Shown here in pieces: positions 43,905 to 51,880 of a stretch of DNA of 64,000 bases; the stretch's first letter is position 1, and each line of letters begins with the position of its first letter. Made by a program: the position numbers and the translations under genes. This stretch comes from Variovorax paradoxus. GTDB taxonomy: Bacteria > Pseudomonadota > Gammaproteobacteria > Burkholderiales > Burkholderiaceae_C. The notes beneath the pieces are model-generated. The model was not told the DNA's origin. It saw nothing but the letters and a program-made list of their open reading frames with translations, and ran no database searches. The stretch is from assembly GCF_030811855.1 (NCBI RefSeq), contig NZ_JAUSRN010000007.1, forward strand, positions 1-64,000. Reading direction: 5' to 3'.

Positions 43905-44501
43905 ATGAATAAAAATCTGCACAGGGGACGACTGCATCCAAGCCCAATGACGACCTCTTTAAAAATCTATGCTGTTGTCGCGGGGGCAGTCGTTCTGTTT
44001 GTTCTTGGCTCATTCGTTTATGTTCTGTCGAATTTTGTCGTTCGAGAAATTCCAACTTCCGTCTCTTACGATGTAATTGTCCCTCCCGAATCTGCCAGTG
44101 CGTTATTTCAGAGCATTGGCACTGCAGTTGCACAGATCGGTCTGAAAAGTGGCAAAAAGAAAGAAGCAACAGACATTCGACGCAGAGAGTGGAAAAACAA
44201 CGACGACTCGCAGGGCGTTAGCTGGGATTTGTCTGGTGACGGGCAGGTTCATATTTCAATATTTTCCGCCGCGACCGGGAGCGACGAGTCGTATTTGAAT
44301 ATGATTTCGTTGGTGCAAAAAGAGATTGCCGCGTGGTCTGGAAACATGAAAAGCCACTTGCAATTGGCGCCGGGGCGATTTGGTACCTGCGCAAGTCCTG
44401 AGCGTCCCAATATAAAAGACAGTACATGCATCTATGAACGAACAGGGGTTTTTGAAATTTCCGAGATGAAACATTTGCTGCAATCACACTCTGTGAAATG
44501 A
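43905..44501 (+). CDS. Membrane-anchored protein of unknown function (islet gene 1)
   Basis: A 198-residue protein from ATG 43905 with GGGAGAAG just upstream; the frame opens earlier, but the upstream part looks non-coding. One membrane segment (about 20-42: YAVVAGAVVLFVLGSFVYVL) anchors a soluble extracytoplasmic domain with a possible Cys pair (FGTCASPERP and STCIYER). No family is recognised. G+C content and codon use are clearly lower than the NRPS genes on one side and the receptor on the other. Its stop overlaps the next start (ATGA at 44498-44501), so it is co-translated with islet gene 2. Confidence 0.65.
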   Translation: MNKNLHRGRLHPSPMTTSLKIYAVVAGAVVLFVLGSFVYVLSNFVVREIPTSVSYDVIVPPESASALFQSIGTAVAQIGLKSGKKKEATDIRRREWKNNDDSQGVSWDLSGDGQVHISIFSAATGSDESYLNMISLVQKEIAAWSGNMKSHLQLAPGRFGTCASPERPNIKDSTCIYERTGVFEISEMKHLLQSHSVK

Positions 44502-44950
44502 CTCATCGTAATTTCAACATGATGATTACGCGATTGCAAAGCAAAGATCCCGATGTCGCTCAGCGGCTGATGCTGGCCACTTCACTTCAACGTCGACGAA
44601 TAGCGATTGCAGCGGCCGAGTGGGCACTGCGCATGAACAGCTTGAACGAGCTCGAACTGATCGATGTAACGAAATCGCTTCGAGAGAATGCCAAATTGTC
44701 GGCTGACGGAAAGTTGAAGCTTGAGGCGTTGGTCAAAGAGTTCGACGATGAGTGCTTTGAAGTTGAAAATTCGGGCGCCGCCGAAAGGGATTACATGCAA
44801 TTGTTCGGCAAGGCGCGCGCTGTTTCGGCTTTGCTTTTTGCGGCTGGCGATGACTCCTTCACGGCTGCGGCGGAAGCGATCTATGAAGCGTCCGTCGCAA
44901 CTGACGATGAGAAGCAGCTCTTTGATTTAGTGCACTCCTACTTGCCGTAA
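44498..44950 (+). CDS. Hypothetical soluble alpha-helical protein (islet gene 2)
   Basis: A 150-residue protein without signal peptide or membrane segment, predicted by eye to be mostly helical (LQRRRIAIAAAEWALRMNSL, KLKLEALVKEFDDE, ARAVSALLFAAGDD). It is acidic towards the C-terminus. It overlaps islet gene 1 by 4 bp. The size, all-helical character and companion genes would suit an immunity-type or regulatory protein, but no family is recognised. Confidence 0.6.
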   Translation: MTHRNFNMMITRLQSKDPDVAQRLMLATSLQRRRIAIAAAEWALRMNSLNELELIDVTKSLRENAKLSADGKLKLEALVKEFDDECFEVENSGAAERDYMQLFGKARAVSALLFAAGDDSFTAAAEAIYEASVATDDEKQLFDLVHSYLP

Positions 44951-44977
44951 TTCAGTAGAATTCCTTTTGCGCAATCT

Positions 44978-45205
44978 ATGAAGTTCGGAAAATTAGAGAC
45001 CGTTTACTCGAGCGCACCGGAGGAGTACGAGCGGTTGACGCTGGAGGTATTGTTGGACGGAGAGCGAGTAGCTCGAATTGACCAAGAAGAGGGTGCGGAT
45101 CGCTTGAATATCGAGTTATTTGGAGCAGATGAAAAATTTCGAACCAGAATGCTCCTGGATGATTTAATTGCTGCCTTGATAGATGCGCGGCAAGCTTTTT
45201 TGTAA
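44978..45205 (+). CDS. Small acidic protein, possibly immunity-like (islet gene 3)
   Basis: A 75-residue acidic protein. The layout MKFGKLETVY, then LTLEVLLDGERVARIDQEEG, a beta stretch RLNIELFG and a C-terminal helix with LIAALIDARQAF resembles small orphan proteins often seen beside polymorphic-toxin immunity genes. This is a resemblance of pattern only. It starts 27 bp after islet gene 2 and shares its low G+C content. No toxin gene is visible in the window. Confidence 0.55.
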   Translation: MKFGKLETVYSSAPEEYERLTLEVLLDGERVARIDQEEGADRLNIELFGADEKFRTRMLLDDLIAALIDARQAFL

Positions 45206-45290
45206 GAGTCTTTCAAAGAGGGCTGAATTTAAGTCTTGGGTGGGTCGCGATCCAATTGCTAGCGATTCTCTGATTCGCCGGGGTTAAATC

Positions 45291-45301
45291 GGGTGAAGAA
45301 C
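45291..45301 (+). repeat. 11-bp repeat GGGTGAAGAAC, copy 2
   Basis: Identical and co-oriented with 43601-43611, 1690 bp away. It lies between islet gene 3 and the receptor terminator, at the point where G+C content returns to the chromosomal level. Confidence 0.35.
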
Positions 45302-45302
45302 C

Positions 45303-45339
45303 AAAAAAGGCCGGATGCCCGCGAGGGCACCCGGCCTTT
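45303..45339 (-). terminator. Intrinsic terminator of the TonB-dependent receptor gene
   Basis: On the minus strand, AAAGGCCGG-GTGCCC pairs with GGGCAT-CCGGCCTTT (one G-T mismatch) around a TCGC loop, followed by a run of six T. It lies 19 bp past the receptor stop. Confidence 0.85.
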
Positions 45340-45357
45340 GCCTTGGCGCGCCGGGGC

Positions 45358-47559
45358 TTACCAGCGGTAGGTGGCCGTCGCCACCGCCGTGCGCTGCGTG
45401 CCCAGGTAGCAATAAGCGTAGGCGCAATTCGCCACGTAGGTCTTGTTGGTCAGGTTGCGCAGGTTCAGCGCCAGCGTCCAGCGGTCGATGTCGTAGCCGA
45501 TCATCGCGTCGAGCAGCGTGTACGAGGGCACCTTGGCTGGCGCGACGATTTCCCCGTCGCCATGGGTCGAGCCGTTGAAGCGCGCGCCCACGCCGACCTT
45601 CAGGCCGTTGCTGAAGCGATAGTCCGCCCACACCGACAGGCGGTTGCGCGGAACCGACATCGACTGCTTGCCGATCTCCTCGACCCTGCTGCTGGCTGTG
45701 ACGATGGCGCGCGGTGTGTAGGCGTACGAGGCCGTGAGGTTCAGGCGCGGCATGAGCTCGGTGGTGGCCTCGAGTTCGAGGCCGCGCACCGAGATTTCGC
45801 CTGTCTGCTTGGGCATGAAGCTCGCGTCGTAGGTGATGTAGTTCTTGCGGCGCAGGTCGAAGATGGCCGCGCTGTAGAGCGACTTGCCGCCCGGCGGCTG
45901 GTAGCGGATGCCCGCCTCGTATTGGCGACCGCTTTCCGGCTTGAAGGGCGTCTTGGTGGCCGGATCGAGCGCACCGATCGGCGCGAACGATTCGGAGTAG
46001 CTCAGATAGGGTGCGAGTCCGTTCGGCGCCAGGTAGACGAGGCCCGCGCGCTTGGTGAACTTGTGCTCAGAAATGCGCTGCGTGGTGCCGTCGAGCCGGC
46101 TGTAGTTGCTGCTCTGCGCCGTGTCGTAGCGGCCACCCAGCGTGAGCGACCACCGGTCGCCCCACTTGATCTGGTCTTGCACGTAGATGCCGGTCTGCGC
46201 CAGCCGGTTCACGCCATTGACGTACGGGGCGGGAAGGTCGATGGCGCCGCCGTAGACGGGGGCATAGATGTCGAGCACCGGCGCGCCGACGATGCTGCTG
46301 AAGGTGTACTGGTCGATGCGGGTGCGCTGGTAGTCCAGCCCCACCAGCACCTTGTGCTGCCAGTCGCCCGATCGCAGGTCGGCCTGCAACTGGTTGTCCA
46401 TGGTGAGCGAGGTCGTGCTTTCCTGGCTGCCGAACACGCCGCGGTTCAGGTACCGGTAGTTGGCGGGGCTGAGCGCGTTGGTCGGGTCCATGGCAGCGAA
46501 GCTCGGCGACTGCAGAGTCCGGTAATCGACTTCGAGCTTGCCGTAGCGCAATTTCTGGCGTGCGGTGAAGGTGTCGTTGAAGCGATGCTCCAGCTGGTAG
46601 CCGATCATCTTCTGGTCGTGGTTGAAGTGATCGAAGGTCGGGTCGGCGACGTTCAGGTCGCTGGGAATGAAGGTGCCGATGCGCGTCGGCTTCAGCGATC
46701 CCTCGACGGGCCGGATCCGGCTGTAGGCGCCTGCGCGGTTCTTCTGGTACTGGGCCAGCAGCGTGAAGGTGGTGTCGCTCGAAGGCTTCCAGGTGATCGA
46801 AGGCGCGATGTAGGTGCGGTCGTCGCGCGAGCTGCCGCCGGGCAACTGGGCATCGCGCAGCACGCCGGTGATGCGGTAGAGCACCTTGCCTTCCGCATCG
46901 AGCGCGCCCGAGAAGTCGCCGGCCACCTGGCGGCGGGCATCGTTGCCGTACTGCAGTTGTATTTCGCGCAGGGGCTCCGCCGTCGGCAGCTTGCTCGCGA
47001 TGTTGACCACGCCGCCCGGGCTCGCCATGCCGTAGAGCACCGAGGTCGGGCCGCGCAGCACTTCGATGCGCTCGCTGCCGTAGTTCTCGGTCTTCCATAC
47101 GCCCCAGGTGCCGTTGTTGCGCAGCGGCAGGCCGTCCAGGTAGAAGCCGGGCGCATAGCCGTCGAAACCGCGGATCGCGATCCAGTCGTAGCGCGAATCG
47201 GCACCGAACGGGGCGATGTTGACGCCCGGCGTGTAGCCGAGCGCGTCCTTGACGTTGGTGGCGCCGATAGCATCCATGCGGTCGGCCGTGATCACCGAGA
47301 TCGACTGCGGCGTCTCCACGATCGGCGTGTCGGTCTTGCTGCCGGCCGTGCTGCGCTTGGCCAGGTAGCCGTTGACGTGGCCGGTGGCGGATTCTTCCGT
47401 GGTCGCGTTCACGGTGATTGCGGGCAGGGTCGGGTCGGCGGCGCGCGGCTGCTGTCCCGTGGCTTGCGCCAAGGCGCTCACGCTGCAAAGTGAGAAGGCT
47501 GTGCCGAAAGCCGCGGCAAGCGCGGTATTCAATAGACGTTGGCGGGGCAGGGGACGCAT
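45358..47559 (-). CDS. TonB-dependent ferric siderophore receptor
   Basis: A 733-residue outer-membrane transporter. A signal peptide ends near SALAQA. The plug domain shows TPQSISVITADRM, DALGYTPGV, IRGFDGYAPGFYLDGLPL and VLRGPTSVLYGMASPGGVVN. The barrel ends with NLRNLTNKTYVANC and the C-terminal aromatic ATATYRW. No N-terminal STN signalling domain is present, so it should not itself control a sigma factor. It resembles the FhuE/FoxA/FpvA group that takes up ferric hydroxamates and is the likely uptake receptor for this island's product. ATG 47559 is chosen for the normal signal peptide; the frame is open from 47646. Confidence 0.94.
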   Translation of the reverse strand: MRPLPRQRLLNTALAAAFGTAFSLCSVSALAQATGQQPRAADPTLPAITVNATTEESATGHVNGYLAKRSTAGSKTDTPIVETPQSISVITADRMDAIGATNVKDALGYTPGVNIAPFGADSRYDWIAIRGFDGYAPGFYLDGLPLRNNGTWGVWKTENYGSERIEVLRGPTSVLYGMASPGGVVNIASKLPTAEPLREIQLQYGNDARRQVAGDFSGALDAEGKVLYRITGVLRDAQLPGGSSRDDRTYIAPSITWKPSSDTTFTLLAQYQKNRAGAYSRIRPVEGSLKPTRIGTFIPSDLNVADPTFDHFNHDQKMIGYQLEHRFNDTFTARQKLRYGKLEVDYRTLQSPSFAAMDPTNALSPANYRYLNRGVFGSQESTTSLTMDNQLQADLRSGDWQHKVLVGLDYQRTRIDQYTFSSIVGAPVLDIYAPVYGGAIDLPAPYVNGVNRLAQTGIYVQDQIKWGDRWSLTLGGRYDTAQSSNYSRLDGTTQRISEHKFTKRAGLVYLAPNGLAPYLSYSESFAPIGALDPATKTPFKPESGRQYEAGIRYQPPGGKSLYSAAIFDLRRKNYITYDASFMPKQTGEISVRGLELEATTELMPRLNLTASYAYTPRAIVTASSRVEEIGKQSMSVPRNRLSVWADYRFSNGLKVGVGARFNGSTHGDGEIVAPAKVPSYTLLDAMIGYDIDRWTLALNLRNLTNKTYVANCAYAYCYLGTQRTAVATATYRW

Positions 47560-47664
47560 AAGGTTGATGACTCCAGGGTGCTTGAATACGACGTGTTCAC
47601 GTTTCGGCGCCCAAGGCGGCCGATGCCGGCGCCTTGGTGCTTCCATACATGAGACGTTTGACTT

Positions 47665-47693
47665 AAAAAAAAGGAGACAGCGGGCTGTCTCCT
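47665..47693 (-). terminator. Intrinsic terminator after the N-monooxygenase gene
   Basis: On the minus strand, AAAGGAGACAG pairs with CTGTCTCCTTT around a CCCG loop and runs into an eight-T tract. It lies 37 bp past the monooxygenase stop and separates the hydroxamate genes from the receptor gene, so the receptor needs its own promoter in 47560-47664 or read-through. Confidence 0.85.
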
Positions 47694-47729
47694 TTCTTTT
47701 TGCCTACCCTCCCCGGGGGCAGGACGTGC

Positions 47730-49055
47730 CTAGGCACGGACCGGCTGGCGCTCGCGGAGCGCGCTGTTTGCGGCATTGGCCGCCGTCGGCGTGCCGGCCG
47801 GAATCGCCTTGAGCAGCGCATTGCCGATTTCGCCCGTGCGCACCGATGTGACCGACAGCAGCGTGTCGCTCAGCCCGTGCGATGACTCGCAGGCGCCCTG
47901 CAGGAAGATGGCCGGATGGAAGTCCGGCGTGCTGCCGAGGCGGTAGTGGCGGTCGACCGAGAAATCTCCGAGGTACGGGGCGAGCGGCGTCAGCAGTGCC
48001 TTGTGCTGTTCGCGCGCGTACCCGGTGGCCAGCACCACGGCGTCGTAGCGCGAGGTGCTGTCGCGGCCGGTGTCCTGGTCGGACAGGGTGAGGTGGATGC
48101 CGTCGACCGTGGCATGCACGTCGCGGATCTCGTGCCGGCGCAGGAAGCGCATGCGGTTCTCGCCGCGGACCTTCTGCTCGTAGAACATCTTGAAGATCTG
48201 CTGGATCAGGTCGAGGTCGGCCACCGCGTAGTTGGTGTGGCCGAACTCGTCGATCAGCGCGGCGCGCTCGTCCTCGGTCTGGCTGTAGATGTAGTCGGTG
48301 AACTCGATGTTGAACACCTCGTTCACGAAGGGGCTGTCGTCGGACGGGCGGATCGAGCGGGCGCGCATGATCAGGTCGACCTGCGGCGCGTGCGGCCGGC
48401 CCTGCAGGTCCATGAAGATCTCGGCCGCGCTCTGGCCGGCACCGACGATGGCGATTCTTGCGGCTTCGGGCAGGTGGGCCATGTCCCGCAGGTAGCTGCT
48501 CGAATGGAACACGCGCGGGTCGTCCCGGAGCGGCCCGAAGCCCTCCGGAATGTTGGGCATGCCGCCGATGCTGACGACCAGGTTGCGCGCGAGCCGCTCG
48601 GTCACCTGGCCGCTACCGTCGCGCGAGCGCACGCGAAGCAGCGAAACCTCGCCGCCATGCGTTTCCTTTTCCGGCAGCACCTCGAAGACTTCCTCGCCGT
48701 AGACGCAAGCATCCTCGAACTGGGCCGCGGCCCAGCCCAGGTAGTCGTTGAACTCGTGGCGGCTGGGGAAGAAGGTCTTCAGGTTGATGAAGTCCTGCAG
48801 GCGCTTCTTCTCGTGCAGGTAGTTGATGAAGGTGAAGCGGCTGGTCGGGTTGCGCAGCGTCGCCAGGTCTTTCATGAAGGAAATCTGCATGTGCGCCTGG
48901 TCCAGCATCATGTCCTTGTGCCAGGCGAAGCCGGCCTGCTTCTCGATGAACGTCGCATCGACGCGGCGGCCGTCGCGGCGTTTCTCGTCCAGCGCAATGG
49001 CCAGCGCGATGTTCGAAGGGCCGAAGCCGATGCCGATGAGGTCGTGAATCACCAT
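47730..49055 (-). CDS. L-ornithine/L-lysine N-monooxygenase (PvdA/IucD family)
   Basis: A 441-residue flavoenzyme that hydroxylates the side-chain amine of Orn or Lys, the first step to a hydroxamate. It shows the FAD motif GIGFGPSN near residue 8, the family block MQISFMKDLATLRNPTSRFTF, an NADPH-binding VGAGQSAAEIF near 208 and the C-terminal ATGY motif. The length fits PvdA. The neighbouring formyl- and acetyltransferases suggest L-ornithine as substrate. It is last in the minus-strand group fhuF-like / formyltransferase / acetyltransferase / monooxygenase, 13 bp after the acetyltransferase stop. Confidence 0.95.
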   Translation of the reverse strand: MVIHDLIGIGFGPSNIALAIALDEKRRDGRRVDATFIEKQAGFAWHKDMMLDQAHMQISFMKDLATLRNPTSRFTFINYLHEKKRLQDFINLKTFFPSRHEFNDYLGWAAAQFEDACVYGEEVFEVLPEKETHGGEVSLLRVRSRDGSGQVTERLARNLVVSIGGMPNIPEGFGPLRDDPRVFHSSSYLRDMAHLPEAARIAIVGAGQSAAEIFMDLQGRPHAPQVDLIMRARSIRPSDDSPFVNEVFNIEFTDYIYSQTEDERAALIDEFGHTNYAVADLDLIQQIFKMFYEQKVRGENRMRFLRRHEIRDVHATVDGIHLTLSDQDTGRDSTSRYDAVVLATGYAREQHKALLTPLAPYLGDFSVDRHYRLGSTPDFHPAIFLQGACESSHGLSDTLLSVTSVRTGEIGNALLKAIPAGTPTAANAANSALRERQPVRA

Positions 49056-49068
49056 GGCGGTTTTTCCT

Positions 49069-50103
49069 TTACGCAGAGTGTTGGGCGGGCGTGGCGGCGC
49101 CGTCGCTGCGGGGCAGCCACAGCGCGTCGGTGAAGTAGCGTTCGCGCAGCATCACCACGAGCAGCGCGCGCTTGTGCGGCAGGTCGAACTCCTTCACCTT
49201 GGCGTAGCCGGACTTGTCGAGGTTTCGGATCTGCTGCAGGTGGTCGATGCGCGGCTCGCCCACGGCACGCTGGGTGCGCGGGTCGCACAAAAAGATGTAG
49301 TGCGAAATCGAGGTGAGCCATGCGGTGGCAAAGGCCTTGCCGCGGAACGCAGGCTCGCCGATCAGCACGTGCCAGCCGCGGTCGTGGTCGGCCACGTCGT
49401 AGAAGGGCGCGATGCGGCTTTCCTTGGCCCAGTACATCTCGAAATAGCCGAAGGGCTCGCCGTCCAGGCAGGCGATCATCGAATGCATGTGCGGGTCGCG
49501 GTCGATGGCCGAAAGGTACTGGCGGTGCTTGTCGAGGTCGCCTTCTTCCTCCCAGATCACGGCCACGTCGGGGTCGTTCATCCAGCGGTTGAACATCGCG
49601 AGGTCGGCCTCGAAGTCGAAGCTGCGAAACGAAAAAGTCTTGCCGAGCCAGGGGATGAAGCGCTGGTAGAGCACGCCGCGCGGTTTGGGCGGTCGCACGG
49701 GGTGGCGCTTTCCGTTGCTCAATGCGTATTGAAGCGCGATGGGCGGGTGCACGATGGGCAGCCAGAGAGAGGGCTGCTGCCACAGCATGTCGCGGCAGGC
49801 GAGGGCCTTGCCATCGTCGGCTTGCAGCAACACGCCGGCCTGCACGAGTGCTGCGGCCGGATGGCTCGGGGCCACGGTGCAGGTCTTGTTCGCCGGTTGG
49901 TATTCGAACGCGCCTTCGAGCGCCGCGAGCAAATGAGCCGTGGAGGCGTCGCTGCCGTCCACCCACTCAAGCGTGGCGCCCTTGCCGGTCTTCCATAGCG
50001 AGCGCGAGCCGTCCTGCGTATTTCGCACGCCGAGCATCTCGCCCTCGCGCGTGATCGCGTGCGGCATGCCGTCCGCATAGGAAACATGGAGAGCGGACGT
50101 CAT
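49069..50103 (-). CDS. Siderophore N-acyltransferase (IucB/AlcB-type GNAT)
   Basis: A 344-residue protein whose C-terminal half (about 160-330) matches the Acetyltransf_8/AlcB domain: FNRWMNDPDVAVIWEEEG, then FGYFEMYWAKES and GWHVLIGEPAFRGKAF. This domain acylates hydroxylated amines in aerobactin- and rhizobactin-type pathways. The N-terminal 150 residues are the variable part seen in this family. Its start overlaps the formyltransferase stop by 4 bp. It probably makes N5-acetyl-N5-hydroxyornithine; a longer acyl group cannot be excluded. Confidence 0.9.
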   Translation of the reverse strand: MTSALHVSYADGMPHAITREGEMLGVRNTQDGSRSLWKTGKGATLEWVDGSDASTAHLLAALEGAFEYQPANKTCTVAPSHPAAALVQAGVLLQADDGKALACRDMLWQQPSLWLPIVHPPIALQYALSNGKRHPVRPPKPRGVLYQRFIPWLGKTFSFRSFDFEADLAMFNRWMNDPDVAVIWEEEGDLDKHRQYLSAIDRDPHMHSMIACLDGEPFGYFEMYWAKESRIAPFYDVADHDRGWHVLIGEPAFRGKAFATAWLTSISHYIFLCDPRTQRAVGEPRIDHLQQIRNLDKSGYAKVKEFDLPHKRALLVVMLRERYFTDALWLPRSDGAATPAQHSA

Positions 50104-50951
50104 GCGATTCTTTCGGTGAGCGGTTGCCGTTGCTCTGCAAGCAGGGCCAGGCCCTCGTGCAAGGCGGGGAAGAGGCTGTGGTTGAAGTTGTTCCAGCGCA
50201 GCTCGAGGATGGTGTCCTCGGGGTCGATGGTGGTGCGCAGCGCGTCATGGATCACCTCGCCCGAGTCGATGCCGTTGTCGACGTAGTGCAGCGAGGCGCC
50301 CGTCTTGAACAGCGGCGCGACGGCGGCGCTCTCCATCGTTGCCCAGTCGACGATCTTGCGGCCCTGCGCGCCGTGCAGCGCATCGAGCGTGGCGTAGGCG
50401 CCGCGGCGTTCGTAGGGGGACTCGATGCGCGTGATGCCCGGATGGATGTTGACGATCTTGCGGTGGAACGGTGCGCCGGGCCGCACCAGTTCGTCCAGGA
50501 TCACGAGCAGCCCGTCGAGCACGACGATATCGGCCTGCAGCGTCAAGAGCTTGTCGAGCAGCGTGCGCTCGAAGCGGCTCTTGCCGGCCACGCGATCGGC
50601 CGCATCGAGCGGCAGCCGCCGATATTCGGAAGGCACGGAATGGAAGATGTCGGTGAGCGTCTTGCCCTGCGTCTTGAGCCCGCTCGGAAAGATCCATTTC
50701 TTGCCGGGCTGGCACGAGAAGCCGTAGTCCAGCAGCGCGGCCTGGTCGCGCGGCGAGCGCGGGTCGTCGTCGATGACGATGCCTTCGAGCGAATAGGCGT
50801 CGCCCAGTGGGGTTTCATCGAGCGCCCGGGCCAGGTACTCGAGCGGGGACGCCATGTAGCGCTGCTCGCCCTTGTACGCAATATGCTGGCCGGCCTTGTC
50901 GGCCGCGGCGTTTCTCAAAGACAGGATGTAGACGAGCTTGGCCTTGGACAT
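50100..50951 (-). CDS. N5-hydroxyornithine formyltransferase (PvdF/CchA-like)
   Basis: A 283-residue protein of the formyl-transferase fold. The catalytic region shows NIHPGITRIESPYERRG (His in HPG), followed by a conserved DNGIDSGEVI, as in PvdF-type enzymes that use N10-formyl-tetrahydrofolate to make N5-formyl-N5-hydroxyornithine. It sits with the monooxygenase and the acetyltransferase in one minus-strand operon, so both formyl and acetyl hydroxamates may occur in the product. Confidence 0.92.
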   Translation of the reverse strand: MSKAKLVYILSLRNAAADKAGQHIAYKGEQRYMASPLEYLARALDETPLGDAYSLEGIVIDDDPRSPRDQAALLDYGFSCQPGKKWIFPSGLKTQGKTLTDIFHSVPSEYRRLPLDAADRVAGKSRFERTLLDKLLTLQADIVVLDGLLVILDELVRPGAPFHRKIVNIHPGITRIESPYERRGAYATLDALHGAQGRKIVDWATMESAAVAPLFKTGASLHYVDNGIDSGEVIHDALRTTIDPEDTILELRWNNFNHSLFPALHEGLALLAEQRQPLTERIA

Positions 50952-51000
50952 AGGTGTGGAATGAATGGATAGAACGAAGACGGAATGGCCCGCAATCTGT

Positions 51001-51729
51001 TCACCCGAAGCCGCGGTGCTCCGGCGCCAGCGGGCATGCGTTGCAGTGGTGCTCGTGCGGCAACAGGTAGTTGAGGCAGCACTCTCGGTGCAGCTTCACG
51101 GGTGCATTGCGCAGGCGGCCGTGCAGCGGGTTGGCGCGAAGGTCGCGCGGCCATGTCGCGGTGTGAAGCAGCAGCTGTCGGTCGTGTGCAATCGATGGCG
51201 CGCAGTCTGTTGCGGCCAGCGCCACGTCGAACACCGGTTCCATGAGCCGCACGGTGTTGCTCCAGAGAATCTTGGGCGCGAGCCGCGTGAGGTCGCAGAG
51301 AGCTGCAAAGAGTGGGGCGAGGTGCTGCCACAGCAGCGGTTCATAGCGCTCGGCGGCATCGGCTCCATGTTGCGATTGGCCCGGGTGCCGGATATGAAAG
51401 CCGACCGGGCCGCCGTGCGCATCCAGCCGCACCCAGGTGTGTTCCGCCGCAATGGGAAACACATGCCGCAGCATGCTGGCCGCGGCCATCACGGGCGGCA
51501 ACAGCATTGCGATGTATTCGAGGCTCCACGCGGATGCGACAGGGCGCCAATCGGCGCCGCTGACACCTCGGTAGCGCGCGTTGCGTTGCAGCACGTCGGC
51601 GAGCAGCGCGGGTGACCGTGCGAGTTCCGCCACGCGCACCGCATCGGCGGGCACCGTGTCCGCGCATTGCAGCTTCTCGCCATGCGCGGCCAGCTCGCCC
51701 TGGAACAACGGCTCCAGCAGCGAGATCAT
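51001..51729 (-). CDS. FhuF-type ferric siderophore reductase
   Basis: A 242-residue protein ending in the FhuF [2Fe-2S] signature C-C-x10-C-x2-C (ECCLNYLLPHEHHCNACPL). The rest shows FhuF-like blocks (ASAWSLEYIAMLLPPVMAAA, FHIRHPG, LWSNTVRLME). FhuF reduces ferric hydroxamate siderophores in the cytoplasm and so releases iron. It is first in the minus-strand group and divergent from the ABC exporter. The 151-bp divergent gap is GC-rich and shows no Fur-like box. Confidence 0.93.
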   Translation of the reverse strand: MISLLEPLFQGELAAHGEKLQCADTVPADAVRVAELARSPALLADVLQRNARYRGVSGADWRPVASAWSLEYIAMLLPPVMAAASMLRHVFPIAAEHTWVRLDAHGGPVGFHIRHPGQSQHGADAAERYEPLLWQHLAPLFAALCDLTRLAPKILWSNTVRLMEPVFDVALAATDCAPSIAHDRQLLLHTATWPRDLRANPLHGRLRNAPVKLHRECCLNYLLPHEHHCNACPLAPEHRGFG

Positions 51730-51880
51730 GGGTCGGCGTTCCGCGGGGTCATCCCTTCAAGACGGATTCGCGCGGCGGCTGTTCATGGGCGCCGCGCTGA
51801 ACATTGCCGCGGCTCAGCCGTCTAGGCAGTAGGTGGCACGAAGCCACCGCTGTCGCCCCCGGGGCGGAAAGAGCCTTTGC

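Noticed and set aside
47560..47729. Possible Fur box in the AT-rich stretch upstream of the receptor gene
   Set aside because: The AT-rich bases belong to the T-tract and stem of the monooxygenase terminator; no Fur-like palindrome remains.
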